Of a DNA stretch of 64,000 nucleotides, positions 52,711 to 63,854 are shown one piece after another. The notes under the pieces are model-generated. The model saw only the letters and a program-made list of their open reading frames with translations, did no database searches and was not told the origin of the DNA. Origin of the DNA: Limnohabitans sp. INBF002 (GTDB lineage: Bacteria; Pseudomonadota; Gammaproteobacteria; Burkholderiales; Burkholderiaceae_C). Positions within the stretch are counted from its first letter, which is position 1, and each line of letters begins with the position of its first letter. Made by a program: the position numbers and the translations under genes. The stretch covers positions 2,480,001 to 2,544,000 of the forward strand of contig NZ_AP027055.1 in the NCBI RefSeq assembly GCF_027924905.1, read 5' to 3'.

Positions 52711-53325
52711 TCAAACCGGCGCTGTGTCTTTGAAGCTTGGGCGTTGTGCCAAACGCTCATACAAAGCAGCCAGATTGGGGTGCTGACCACGCCAATCAAT
52801 GTGCGCGAAACGGAAATCCAAGTAGCCCAAGGCTGCGCCCACCGCAATGTCCGCCAAGCTCAGGTGAATGCCCACGCAGTTGCTGCGCTCGGCCAAAGCA
52901 CGATCCATCGCAATCAAGCTGTCGTCAATCTTTTTCATTTGACGCTCAATCCACGCTTGGCTGCGCTCCCCCTCTTTGCGACCAGGCCAAGTGGCTTCCA
53001 GACGGGCAAGAATGGCCGCGTCCAACAAGCCATCAGCCAAAGCCTCCCAAGTTTTTACTTCGGCGCGTTCGCGGCCACTGCCAGGAATGAGCTTGCCCAC
53101 GGGTGACAGGGTGTCCACATATTCAACGATGACGCGCGAGTCAAACAGCGCCTCGCCGCCTTCCATGATGAGGCAAGGCACCTTGCCCAAAGGGTTGGAT
53201 GCCGTGATGTTGGTATCTGCAGCCCAGACGTCTTCGGTCACAAACTGGTAGTCCAGTTTCTTCTCGGCCATGACGATGCGCACTTTGCGCACATAGGGGC
53301 TGGTAATTGCACCAATCAGTTTCAT
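52711..53325 (-). CDS. Glutathione S-transferase family protein
   Basis: 204 aa from ATG 53325. Thioredoxin-like N-terminal domain (MKLIGAITSPYVRKVRIVMAEKKLDYQFV, cis-Pro in NPLGKVPCLIM, ESRVIVEY-like glutathione site DSRVIVEYVD) and all-helical C-terminal domain ending HPNLAALYERLAQRPSFKDT. The Ser in TSPYVRKV is the likely GSH activator. The frame is open for another 290 codons upstream, but that stretch runs antisense through purB and is not GST. Conjugation or disulfide role unknown; divergent from purB by 84 bp. Confidence 0.92.
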   Translation of the reverse strand: MKLIGAITSPYVRKVRIVMAEKKLDYQFVTEDVWAADTNITASNPLGKVPCLIMEGGEALFDSRVIVEYVDTLSPVGKLIPGSGRERAEVKTWEALADGLLDAAILARLEATWPGRKEGERSQAWIERQMKKIDDSLIAMDRALAERSNCVGIHLSLADIAVGAALGYLDFRFAHIDWRGQHPNLAALYERLAQRPSFKDTAPV

Positions 53326-53400
53326 ATGTTTTTCATAGATTTGTTGAGACTCTAGTTTAGCGAGCTTGGCGTATACATGGCACTTGGGCCAAGCACCTAA

Positions 53401-54813
<1,413 letters not shown>

Positions 54814-54817
54814 ACAG

Positions 54818-55378
54818 ATGGCGATCAAATCCACCATCTTCAAAGCGAACGTTCAAATCGCTGACATTGACCACGGCTACTACGCCGACCACGCGCTGAC
54901 CCTCGCGCGTCACCCCAGCGAAACCGATGAACGCATGATGGTGCGTTTGGTCGCGCTGTCATTGCAAGCGCATTTGCTACAAGACGTGTGCAACGGCGAC
55001 GGCGTACTGGCGTTTGGTGCTGGTCTGTCAGACCCCGACGAACCCGATGTGATGCTGACCGATTTCACCGGCCGCAAGCGCCTGTGGATTGAAGTGGGTC
55101 AGCCCGAAGAAAAGCCACTGCTCAAAGCCTGCAGCAAGGCCGACCAAGTGATGTTGTATGTGTTCTCCAGCTCAGGCGATGTCTGGTGGAAGAACATGCA
55201 AAACAAACTCATCAAACCCACCACCCTGCAGGTGTGGCGCATTCCAAGCAGCGCCTCGCAAGATTTGGCCAACCTGGCCGAGCGCAGCATGCAGCTGCAA
55301 GCGACCATTCAAGAGGGCGTGGTGATGATGAGCAACGGCAAGACCACCGTTGACATTGAGTGCGAGCGCTGGAAATAA
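54818..55378 (+). CDS. YaeQ family protein
   Basis: 186 aa. MAIKSTIFKANVQIADIDHGYYADHALTLARHPSETDERMMVRL is the family N-terminus; DVMLTDFTGRKRLWIEVGQPEEKPLLKACSKADQVMLYVFSS and ANLAERSMQLQATIQEGVVMM follow. The fold resembles PD-(D/E)xK nucleases (Asp and Glu-x-Gly around the IEVGQP strand), but no function is established. Four bases after purB and ending in a terminator, so probably co-transcribed with purB. Confidence 0.92.
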   Translation: MAIKSTIFKANVQIADIDHGYYADHALTLARHPSETDERMMVRLVALSLQAHLLQDVCNGDGVLAFGAGLSDPDEPDVMLTDFTGRKRLWIEVGQPEEKPLLKACSKADQVMLYVFSSSGDVWWKNMQNKLIKPTTLQVWRIPSSASQDLANLAERSMQLQATIQEGVVMMSNGKTTVDIECERWK

Positions 55379-55394
55379 GCGCTGCCACTCTGAC

Positions 55395-55420
55395 AAAGCG
55401 CACTTAAGGTGCGCTTTTTT
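55395..55420 (+). terminator. Terminator of purB-yaeQ
   Basis: Stem AAAGCGCAC (55395-55403) / GTGCGCTTT (55409-55417), loop of five, then further Ts. The right arm encodes the last codons of the convergent DUF3717 gene. Confidence 0.85.
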
Positions 55421-55883
55421 CTTGCGCGTCAGATTTAGCTTCGCCGTCTTTTTGCGTATCGCCCACATCCACTGACGCACACGCCAACGCACGCTCTGCG
55501 TACTTGTTGAAGCGCCAAGAGGTGCCAATCATGGTGATGCGTCGCCACGTGCTGCGCTTCTCGCCTGGCGACATTTCTGGCCAGTACTGCACTTCTTCAA
55601 ACGTGCGGCCACAGCCTTTGCACTCTTCATCGCCTTGGCTGGTCGAACAAATGGCGATGCACGGGGCGTCGGGTGTGGTGCGGTACCAACCTAGCCATGC
55701 TTCGTAAGCCTTTTTGGGAAAGCCTTGTTCCGCCGCTTCTTCGTGGTGGTAATAAATCATCAACGCGTAGACCTCAGCCAGCGCGCGGATTTCTGGCGCC
55801 AGCGTGACGCCATCGGGTGAGGGTTTTTGTTCGCGCCAATAGTTGATGGCCGCTTCAATGTCGGTGATGTGAATGCCAGCCAT
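55404..55883 (-). CDS. DUF3717 plus DUF1289 domain protein
   Basis: 159 aa. The first about 70 residues (ITDIEAAINYWREQKPSPDGVTLAPEIRALAEVYALMIYYHHEEA) match DUF3717, found only in betaproteobacteria. Residues about 74-115 form a cysteine-rich DUF1289 segment (APCIAICSTSQGDEECKGCGRTFEEVQYWPEMSPGEKRSTWRRI) with four cysteines that may bind zinc or iron. The C-terminal tail is hydrophilic. Function unknown. Divergent from the small membrane protein with a 79 bp gap. Confidence 0.85.
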   Translation of the reverse strand: MAGIHITDIEAAINYWREQKPSPDGVTLAPEIRALAEVYALMIYYHHEEAAEQGFPKKAYEAWLGWYRTTPDAPCIAICSTSQGDEECKGCGRTFEEVQYWPEMSPGEKRSTWRRITMIGTSWRFNKYAERALACASVDVGDTQKDGEAKSDAQEKSAP

Positions 55884-55962
55884 CGCGTTAGAGTTTGTTA
55901 CCTAAAAAGCAGGGTGAAAGTCGGGGTGTGGATGATAGCGGCAATGCTATGCTGACCGAGCA

Positions 55963-56322
55963 ATGAAACTACTTTTAACTTGGGTACTCCATGCCACAGC
56001 CTTGATGGCATTGGCACACCTATACAGCGGCGTTGAGGTCACGGGCTTTGGTGCGGCCATGGCAGCCGCCTTGGTCATGGGCATTTTTAACCTCATCGTG
56101 CGCCCCGCCTTGGTCGTGCTGACCTTGCCTGTGACGTTTTTCACGCTGGGCTTGTTCTTGTTCGTCATCAATGCCTTCATGTTTTGGGCCGCGGCAGGCT
56201 TGCTCGAAGGCTTCTGGGTACGCGGCTTTGGCTCAGCCCTGCTGGGCTCGCTGATTTACTCCGCGTTTGGCGTGTTAATTGATGCCGCGCTCGAGCGCTT
56301 GTTCCCGCCGCAAATTCTCTAA
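55963..56322 (+). CDS. Small four-helix membrane protein, phage-holin-4-2/YvlD-like
   Basis: 119 aa with four hydrophobic helices. LLLTWVLHATALMALAHLYSGVEVTGFGAAMAAALVMGIFNLIVRPALVVLTLPVTFFTLGLF follows the pattern of this family (LxxNxxxRPxLxxxTLPxTxxTLGLF). Despite the name holin family, these are chromosomal proteins of unknown role in the membrane; no phage genes are near. Its last 48 bp overlap the end of the convergent bepA-like gene. Confidence 0.85.
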   Translation: MKLLLTWVLHATALMALAHLYSGVEVTGFGAAMAAALVMGIFNLIVRPALVVLTLPVTFFTLGLFLFVINAFMFWAAAGLLEGFWVRGFGSALLGSLIYSAFGVLIDAALERLFPPQIL

Positions 56323-57879
56323 TTCGCGCAAACGGGCGTCAATGATGGACGCCTCCATGTGGCCCGCGCGGTCTAACTTGCCTTCACTTGCCATTTGGTG
56401 CGCCAACAGCTGCGCGGCCTTAAAGCGGTCGAGGGCTGCGCCGTAATCCAACTCCATGGCGCGCGCCTCTGCTTGTGCACGAATGGCGCGCAAGCTATCG
56501 CCTTGCAACTCATAGGCCGAGGCCTGCAGCAACCACGCCGACGCATCACGTGGGTGCTGGTTCAACCACAACGACAACTCACTTGCCGCCACTTTGCCTT
56601 GCGCAGGCTTTTGCGTAGCAACGCGGCTACGTGCCAGCTGCATACGCGTTGCACGGTCATGGCTGGCTAACACGGCAGCCTTCGGCTCAAGCAAGCCCAC
56701 GGCTTGCGCAGCATCACCCGACATCAGCGCCAGCTCTGCAGCCAGCAAACGCACCACGCGGAGGGCGCTGAGTTCTAGGCCACTCAAGCTTTGTAAACGG
56801 GCCAAATGCTGACGAGCGACTGCAAAATTACGCTGCTCCATCTCCGCCAAGGTCGCGCCGTACAACACCCCCGCTTGTTTGGCTTTGCTGGCCGATAACA
56901 ACGTTGTGGCATTCGCTTGGGCAGCAATGGTGCGCAACACATCCACACCGGGCTTGGCCAACACTTGGGCACGGGCAGACATCATGGCGTGCGTGGCTGT
57001 GGTCGCCACAGCGGCACGCGCAGGCAACAGCTGCTGACGCGCTTGGGCATCGGCGATGCGCTCGGTCGTCATGGGGTGGCTGCGCAAATAAGGGAAAGAG
57101 CCGTTGTCGTTCAAGCGGGCGGCTTGTTGTAGTTTTTCAAACATGGTGACAAAGCCTTGGGCTTCGTAGCCAGCTTCGGTCATCACGCCATAGCCCACGC
57201 GGTCGGCCTCGCGCTCCATGTCGCGCGAGAAGTTCAGCTGACTTTGTATCGCTGCAGCTTGTCCACCGACCATCACGGCATTTGCTGCACTCATGCTGCT
57301 GGCGTTTGCTGTGCGACTGGCCGCCAACATGCCCAAAATCATGGCGCCCATCACCATCGGGCCTTGACGGCCTTGCTGCGCAATCATGCGTGCGATGTGG
57401 CGTTGCGTGACGTGGCTCAACTCATGCGCGAGCACTGACGCCAATTCATCTGCGCTGCTGACCGCCGAAATTAGCCCCAAATGCACGCCCAAGTAACCAC
57501 CCGGCAATGCAAACGCGTTGATGCTGCGGTCGCGAATGAGCGAAACCTCCCAAGAAAACTGCTGCTCCAACTCAGGCGTCAACTCGCCGCGTTGACGAGC
57601 CGAGGCCAGCAACGTTTGCCAGATCGACTGCAAATAGTCGCCGAGCACGGGATCGTCTAAGTAATCGGGGTCACGGTAAATTTCCCGCGCGATGCTTTCG
57701 CCCAAGCGCCGCTCGACGCCCAGTGGCACCTCTGCACCATCGCCTAAATTAGGCAAGCGACTGGGATTGAGTTGCGCATGGGCGGGCGCCACGGGCAGCA
57801 GCAAAGCCGCGCACACACTCAGCACGCCAAAGCGACGTAAAAGATGGGGCGAAAGCTGGGTGGAAAGCATGTGTGCCAT
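56275..57879 (-). CDS. M48 family periplasmic metalloprotease, BepA-like
   Basis: 534 aa. Signal peptide about residues 15-36 (cleavage at AHA-Q). M48 protease domain about 55-265 with zinc motif HELSH (152-156) and later DMEREADRVGYGVMTEAGY providing the third ligand. The remaining about 270 residues are TPR-like helices. This is the layout of BepA/YfgC, which assists or degrades outer-membrane proteins such as LptD. An alternative start is the ATG three codons in. It is divergent from moaC by 46 bp and overlaps the holin-like gene tail to tail. Confidence 0.92.
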   Translation of the reverse strand: MAHMLSTQLSPHLLRRFGVLSVCAALLLPVAPAHAQLNPSRLPNLGDGAEVPLGVERRLGESIAREIYRDPDYLDDPVLGDYLQSIWQTLLASARQRGELTPELEQQFSWEVSLIRDRSINAFALPGGYLGVHLGLISAVSSADELASVLAHELSHVTQRHIARMIAQQGRQGPMVMGAMILGMLAASRTANASSMSAANAVMVGGQAAAIQSQLNFSRDMEREADRVGYGVMTEAGYEAQGFVTMFEKLQQAARLNDNGSFPYLRSHPMTTERIADAQARQQLLPARAAVATTATHAMMSARAQVLAKPGVDVLRTIAAQANATTLLSASKAKQAGVLYGATLAEMEQRNFAVARQHLARLQSLSGLELSALRVVRLLAAELALMSGDAAQAVGLLEPKAAVLASHDRATRMQLARSRVATQKPAQGKVAASELSLWLNQHPRDASAWLLQASAYELQGDSLRAIRAQAEARAMELDYGAALDRFKAAQLLAHQMASEGKLDRAGHMEASIIDARLRELENLRREQALERGIN

Positions 57880-57925
57880 GGACCGTATGATGCGGCTTTC
57901 ATGTTAACCCGTTGTAAATTTCAGC

Positions 57926-58402
57926 ATGTCCACACTCACACACTTTGACGCACAAGGCCAAGCCCACATGGTGGACGTGGCCGACAAAGCCCACACCAAG
58001 CGCGTGGGCGTGGCCACAGGCCGCATCGTCATGTTGCCCGCCACCTTGACCTTGATTCAAAGCGGCACCGCCAAGAAAGGCGATGTGTTGGGCATCGCAC
58101 GCATTGCAGGCATTCAAGCCGCCAAGAAAACCAGCGACTTGATTCCCCTGTGTCACCCACTCGCACTCACCCGCGTGGCGGTGGAATTTGCCATCGACGA
58201 AGCCACGCACAGCGTGCAATGCACGGCAACCGTGGAAACCGTCGGTCAAACGGGTGTGGAGATGGAGGCCCTCACCGCTGTGCAAGTCGCTTTACTCACG
58301 ATCTATGACATGTGCAAAGCCGTGGACCGAGGCATGACGATGACCGATGTGCATTTGCTGGAGAAGCACGGCGGTAAGTCGGGCAGCTACGTAGCGGCCT
58401 AA
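57926..58402 (+). CDS. moaC: Cyclic pyranopterin monophosphate synthase
   Basis: 158 aa. [67 protein letters not shown] and [10 protein letters not shown] are invariant MoaC motifs. It converts the MoaA product to cPMP for molybdenum cofactor. Standing alone; other mo genes are not in view. No clear terminator before the convergent glycosyltransferase gene 17 bp on. Confidence 0.97.
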   Translation: MSTLTHFDAQGQAHMVDVADKAHTKRVGVATGRIVMLPATLTLIQSGTAKKGDVLGIARIAGIQAAKKTSDLIPLCHPLALTRVAVEFAIDEATHSVQCTATVETVGQTGVEMEALTAVQVALLTIYDMCKAVDRGMTMTDVHLLEKHGGKSGSYVAA

Positions 58403-58419
58403 AAACCATCTATGTGCGC

Positions 58420-59202
58420 TTACTTTGCAGCGGCCTCTTCGGCCTGCTGCATTTGCCAAAGCTTCAAATACTTGTAGTAGCTGGTCTCAGCATTCGAGAT
58501 AGACAACGCCAACCCATGTCCGCCATCTAAGAAACCTCGGCGAATCACATAGGTGCGAAAGAAGGCCCATGCACCGTGGCCCAAAGCCCCCGCCACCGAC
58601 GAACGCTTGCCACGCGCATAGGCTTGTTTGGCAGAGGCACTGGAATACGCGTCGACCTTGGACAACACTTGCGAGAAGTTGAGGTAGCTGTAATGCAGCA
58701 AATGGTTGTGCAGCGCCTGCACGGGCAACTCGGTCACCACACGTTCATGCACCAGATCGTCTGAAAACTTGGCCGTGCCACGCTTGAACAAGCGCAGCAC
58801 ATAGTCTGGTTGCCAGCCCGCATGATGGATGAATTTGCCGCAATACGACGACAAGCGGGGCAACTTGTAGGCCACGTCGGACGCGTCCGCTTGCAACACC
58901 TGTTTGATTTCCGCAGCCAACTCGGGCGTGACGCGCTCGTCTGCATCAATCGACAACACCCAATCACAGGTAGCTAAATTTAAGGCTCGGTTTTTTTGTG
59001 GCCCAAAGCCTGGCCAATCAGCAGGCTGCGCCACTTTGGCGCCATGCTGCTGAGCAATGGCCACGGTGGCGTCTGTGCTTTGGCTGTCCACCACAATGAT
59101 TTCATCAACCAAACCGCGCATGGACTGCAAGCAGTCGTGCAGGTTATGCGCTTCGTTGCGCGTGATGACGATGGCCGAGAGGGTGGGGTGAGCGTGGGTC
59201 AT
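58420..59202 (-). CDS. Family 2 glycosyltransferase, WaaE/KdtX-like
   Basis: 260 aa. GT-A fold: SAIVITRNEAHNLHDCLQSM, EIIVVDSQSTDATVAIA, GFGPQKNRALNLATCDWVLSIDADERVTPEL (DxD as DAD). SYLNFSQVLSKVDAYSSASAKQAYARGK and a C-terminal aromatic patch resemble WaaE, which puts beta-1,4-glucose on heptose I of the LPS inner core. No membrane helix. It lies 13 bp behind the PglL-like gene on the same strand, so it could alternatively build or modify the glycan for pilin. Specific acceptor uncertain. Confidence 0.88.
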   Translation of the reverse strand: MTHAHPTLSAIVITRNEAHNLHDCLQSMRGLVDEIIVVDSQSTDATVAIAQQHGAKVAQPADWPGFGPQKNRALNLATCDWVLSIDADERVTPELAAEIKQVLQADASDVAYKLPRLSSYCGKFIHHAGWQPDYVLRLFKRGTAKFSDDLVHERVVTELPVQALHNHLLHYSYLNFSQVLSKVDAYSSASAKQAYARGKRSSVAGALGHGAWAFFRTYVIRRGFLDGGHGLALSISNAETSYYKYLKLWQMQQAEEAAAK

Positions 59203-59215
59203 GTTGCAGATGAGT

Positions 59216-60895
59216 TTAGCGCGGCGTGTTTTGTTTCACGTCTTCTAAGCGCTCAGCCAAAGCTTGGGCCTCTTCGTGATGCCCGAGTAACTTGCCGCTG
59301 TCGATCACGCGTTGCACCACGCGCGCTTCGGGCGAATAGTGCATCAAGCGCACCGCTTGCGGATACAGCTCAGCCGCGTTGTCCGCCGTCACGGTTTGTG
59401 TGGTGAGTTCAGCAAAGTCGGCTTGATTTTTGAACAGCCACGATTGCTTGGCGTGGTGCAGTGGGTTGTCACGGTAAGCCGCATCACGCGAGGCGGCTTG
59501 TCGGTAAATTTGGCCCACGCGGTTGAAATCCCACGCGGCATACAAGCAACCGATGAAGAGCAATGCTGCGACCCACATGGGGCCTTCTTGCGCTTCTTGC
59601 TCCGCCGACGTATCAGGGGCCGCCCACAACAAACCGATGGCCAAGCCCAGCGTCATTTGAAACGGGCCGTACCAAAGCGGGTACTCCAGCAAACTGTGCA
59701 AGCCCAGCACCACCAGCCAACACCAGGCCATCACACGCCAGGCATGTCGCTCGCGCCACGGTGTGCGACGCAGCACCCACGCAGTCATGCCAACCATGAC
59801 CACCAACGCGAATGGCACGCCCAGCTCCAACGCCATGTGCAAGGGAAAGTCGTGCGCGTTGTCGAGCATGTCGCAAAAACGCAGGCTGCTGTAGCCGGTC
59901 ATGAAGTGCGCGTAATCGGTCTCACCCCAGCCCCAGCCCAACCACGGGTGTTGCGCAATCAAAGCCAAGACGTTGGCCCACAACACGCGGCGCCCCCCGC
60001 AGGCGGCGTAGTCTTGCGCTTGGCCGGTGACCCGCAAAATCATGCTCGCACCCCATTCGCCTGTGCTTTGCAATGCCAACCAAGGCATCAACACCGACCA
60101 CACGGCCACCAACACAGGCGCGGCCAAGGCCAGCCACACCAAGCCTTTGCCAGATGCAGCATCTTGCTTAGCGCTGCGCCAGCCCCAGGCCGACATCAAC
60201 ACGCCCACCAACGCCCATTGCATGGCACCCGTGCGCGACACCGAGCACGCCACACCCGCAGCCAACACATTGAGCAACACCACCGCCAGCACCCAAGTGG
60301 AACGCTGCAGGGTGTGCCGCTTGGCCTGCGCGGCCACCCAGCCCAGCAAGGCCACCAAACCTAAGCTGGTGAGCGATGCAAACTGGTTGCGCTGACGCAA
60401 ATTGGCAAAGGCATCCCCCTTCAAAGGTTGGTTCACCCAAGGCGACAAGCCATGTGCCAAACCCAAATACTGCAACATGCCCAGCACCGCACTGATGGTC
60501 GCGGCAACGACCAAGCCCCACACCACCCACTGCAGCAAACCTTCGTCTACCGCAGCACGCCGGCCAACGGCCACCATCAGCCACACACACATCAGCGACG
60601 CCAACAAACCTGCGGTTAATGCACGGTCCACCACCTGCGGCACCCACAGCAGCGAAGCCAATAACCACAACAGCAGCACGCCCAACACCACACGCGAGGA
60701 CATCGGCCAACGCGGCTTCGCCAAGGGCAACTCCACCACCGCCAACAAGGCGCAGGCGGCCAGCATCCAACTCACCAGCAAAGGAATGACCGCTGTAGAT
60801 GGACTGCTGGCAAATGGGTTGAGCCACGGCAGAGCGATGCACGCAACAAGAACGACATTGCGCACCAAGATGCTTTGGGCTGTAGACGAATTCAT
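59216..60895 (-). CDS. PglL/TfpW-type O-oligosaccharyltransferase (Wzy/WaaL superfamily)
   Basis: 559 aa polytopic membrane protein with about 11-12 helices between residues 10 and 440 and a C-terminal periplasmic part with a helical look. KGDAFANLRQRNQFASLTSLGL is the PglL_A signature; a large loop carries GWGWGETDYAHFMTGYSSLRFCDMLDNAHDFPLHMALELG, the Wzy-like catalytic region with the conserved His. Such enzymes move lipid-linked glycans to Ser/Thr of pilin or other exported proteins. The type IV pilin gene is directly upstream, a common pairing, so pilin is the probable acceptor. O-antigen ligase is the alternative. Confidence 0.88.
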   Translation of the reverse strand: MNSSTAQSILVRNVVLVACIALPWLNPFASSPSTAVIPLLVSWMLAACALLAVVELPLAKPRWPMSSRVVLGVLLLWLLASLLWVPQVVDRALTAGLLASLMCVWLMVAVGRRAAVDEGLLQWVVWGLVVAATISAVLGMLQYLGLAHGLSPWVNQPLKGDAFANLRQRNQFASLTSLGLVALLGWVAAQAKRHTLQRSTWVLAVVLLNVLAAGVACSVSRTGAMQWALVGVLMSAWGWRSAKQDAASGKGLVWLALAAPVLVAVWSVLMPWLALQSTGEWGASMILRVTGQAQDYAACGGRRVLWANVLALIAQHPWLGWGWGETDYAHFMTGYSSLRFCDMLDNAHDFPLHMALELGVPFALVVMVGMTAWVLRRTPWRERHAWRVMAWCWLVVLGLHSLLEYPLWYGPFQMTLGLAIGLLWAAPDTSAEQEAQEGPMWVAALLFIGCLYAAWDFNRVGQIYRQAASRDAAYRDNPLHHAKQSWLFKNQADFAELTTQTVTADNAAELYPQAVRLMHYSPEARVVQRVIDSGKLLGHHEEAQALAERLEDVKQNTPR

Positions 60896-60923
60896 GGTGA
60901 GATTTTCTATCAGTCACGCACCT

Positions 60924-60952
60924 AAAAAAACAAAGGCGCCCGCAGGCGCCTT
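60924..60952 (-). terminator. Terminator between pilin and the PglL-like gene
   Basis: Minus-strand stem AAGGCGCC (60952-60945) / GGCGCCTT (60940-60933), four-base loop, then a run ending TTTTTTT (60930-60924). It should make most pilin mRNA end before pglL, allowing higher pilin output. Confidence 0.85.
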
Positions 60953-60971
60953 GTTCAATGCGTCGGGTGAC

Positions 60972-61484
60972 TTATTTGCAGTCACTGGGCACATACTTTT
61001 TCTGCAACGCATCGGCAGGCACTGACACGCCCACGAATGCATCCGCACCTTTGGCCAAACACTTCCACTGCACCACCCCATCGACCACCCCATTGGTCGT
61101 CGTCGGGGCCGGTAAGGCTGAGTCAGTCGTGCCATTTTTGGTGTACGGCACCAGCAACAAACTACCGCCACCGGCTGCCGCCGTGGTGGTGATGGTGATG
61201 ACGCCTGTGCTCGACGCAATGTCAATGCTGCTGATGTTCTTGGTGGCACCCGACCAGGTGTAGCCTGCTTTGTAACCGTTGGCGACTGTCGCGATGTTGC
61301 CGCTGTTGACCACATCGAGCACATTCGTCTTGGCAGCAGATGCCAGCCCCAAACCTTCGCTCACGCGTGCGCGGACCATGTAGTCTTGGTATGCGGGCAA
61401 GGCCACTGAAGCCAAAACGCCAATGATGGCCACCACGATCATGAGTTCGATCAAGGTGAAGCCGCGTTGCAAAGTGTGTTTCAT
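60972..61484 (-). CDS. Type IV pilin, major-pilin-like
   Basis: 170 aa from ATG 61484. Short leader MKHTLQRG, prepilin peptidase cut before Phe9 ([38 protein letters not shown]), Glu5 of the mature chain present. The globular part is rich in Ser, Thr, Ala and Gly, with a C-terminal disulfide pair likely between the Cys in QWKCLAKG and PSDCK. A longer frame to 61544 adds no leader features. It forms the pilus fibre; with DprA in the window, roles in competence, motility or attachment are possible. The PglL-like gene downstream predicts O-glycosylation. Confidence 0.93.
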   Translation of the reverse strand: MKHTLQRGFTLIELMIVVAIIGVLASVALPAYQDYMVRARVSEGLGLASAAKTNVLDVVNSGNIATVANGYKAGYTWSGATKNISSIDIASSTGVITITTTAAAGGGSLLLVPYTKNGTTDSALPAPTTTNGVVDGVVQWKCLAKGADAFVGVSVPADALQKKYVPSDCK

Positions 61485-61555
61485 CGCAAATCCTTGGATA
61501 GGTAGGGCATTAATTTTAGGCATCTGCGTCAAAGTAAACGCCAATCCATCAGTTC

Positions 61556-61589
61556 AAAAAAAAGCGAGCGGTGAAACCACCGCTCGCTT
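61556..61589 (-). terminator. Terminator of sucCD
   Basis: Minus-strand stem of 12 bp, AAGCGAGCGGTG (61589-61578 complement) pairing with 61573-61562, four-base loop, followed by an eight-base T run (61563-61556). It lies 25 bp after the sucD stop and just upstream of the pilin promoter region; nothing else is evident in the 130 bp gap. Confidence 0.92.
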
Positions 61590-61614
61590 CTTCATTCGCA
61601 ATTCTCGAAAGAAA

Positions 61615-62511
61615 TTACTTCAACTGAGCTTTGAGCAATTTGCCCAATTCAGAGGGGTTGCGTGTGACGATGAAGCCGCACTCTTCCATGATGGCGAGCT
61701 TGGCATCTGCAGTATCTGCACCGCCAGAAATCAAAGCACCTGCATGGCCCATGCGCTTGCCGGGAGGGGCAGTCACACCAGCGATGAAGCCAACAACTGG
61801 CTTCTTCATGTTGGCCTTGCACCACATGGCGGCTTCGGCTTCGTCTGGACCACCGATTTCACCGATCATGATGACGGCGTCGGTGTCTGGATCGTCGTTG
61901 AAAGCCTTCATCACGTCGATGTGCTTCAAACCGTTGATGGGGTCGCCACCGATACCGACGGCGCTGGATTGGCCCAAGCCCACTTCGGTCAACATCGCCA
62001 CGGCTTCGTAAGTCAATGTGCCAGAACGTGACACAACGCCGATACGACCTTTGCGGTGGATGTGACCAGGCATGATGCCGATCTTGATTTCGTCAGGTGT
62101 GATCAAACCAGGGCAGTTAGGGCCGAGCAACAAGGTTTTCTTGCCGCCAGCAGCTTCCTTGGCTTTCATCTTGTTACGGACTTCGAGCATGTCGCGGACG
62201 GGGATGCCTTCGGTGATACAGATGGCCAAGTCGAGGTCGGCTTCCACAGCTTCCCAGATGGCTGCAGCTGCGCCTGCTGGTGGCACGTAGATCACAGACA
62301 CGGTGGCGCCTGTGTTTTGAGCAGCTTCTTTGACGGATGCAAAGATTGGCACGTCAAAAATCTTTTCGCCGGCTTTCTTGGGGTTCACACCCGCGACGAA
62401 ACAGTTTTTACCGTTTGCGTATTCGATGCACTTTTCAGTGTGGAACTGACCGGTTTTACCGGTGATACCTTGGGTGATGACCTTGGTGTTTTTATTGATG
62501 TAGATGGACAT
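61615..62511 (-). CDS. sucD: Succinate-CoA ligase alpha subunit
   Basis: 298 aa. [29 protein letters not shown] binds Co[52 protein letters not shown] and the phosphohistidine-bearing [16 protein letters not shown] segment are diagnostic. It exchanges succinyl-CoA and succinate with ATP or GTP in the TCA cycle. Ten bases behind sucC, followed by a strong terminator. Confidence 0.98.
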   Translation of the reverse strand: MSIYINKNTKVITQGITGKTGQFHTEKCIEYANGKNCFVAGVNPKKAGEKIFDVPIFASVKEAAQNTGATVSVIYVPPAGAAAAIWEAVEADLDLAICITEGIPVRDMLEVRNKMKAKEAAGGKKTLLLGPNCPGLITPDEIKIGIMPGHIHRKGRIGVVSRSGTLTYEAVAMLTEVGLGQSSAVGIGGDPINGLKHIDVMKAFNDDPDTDAVIMIGEIGGPDEAEAAMWCKANMKKPVVGFIAGVTAPPGKRMGHAGALISGGADTADAKLAIMEECGFIVTRNPSELGKLLKAQLK

Positions 62512-62521
62512 GTTTTTTCCC

Positions 62522-63682
<1,161 letters not shown>

Positions 63683-63854
63683 GAGATCTCTCTTAGTAAT
63701 CGGTGGATTTGTAACGTTTTCTGCAGTGAACGACGCCAAAGAGCCGCCCTGCACAAAGCCTTAAGACTGTATCATGCTGCATCGCGTCAAACTTTTAATT
63801 GGCTTACAAGAGCTTAGCGACGCCCAACTTTTCTTGTACTTTTTGGCGACATCC

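Noticed and set aside
55963..56322. Phage remnant suggested by the holin family name
   Set aside because: No other phage gene is near. This family is a common chromosomal membrane protein.
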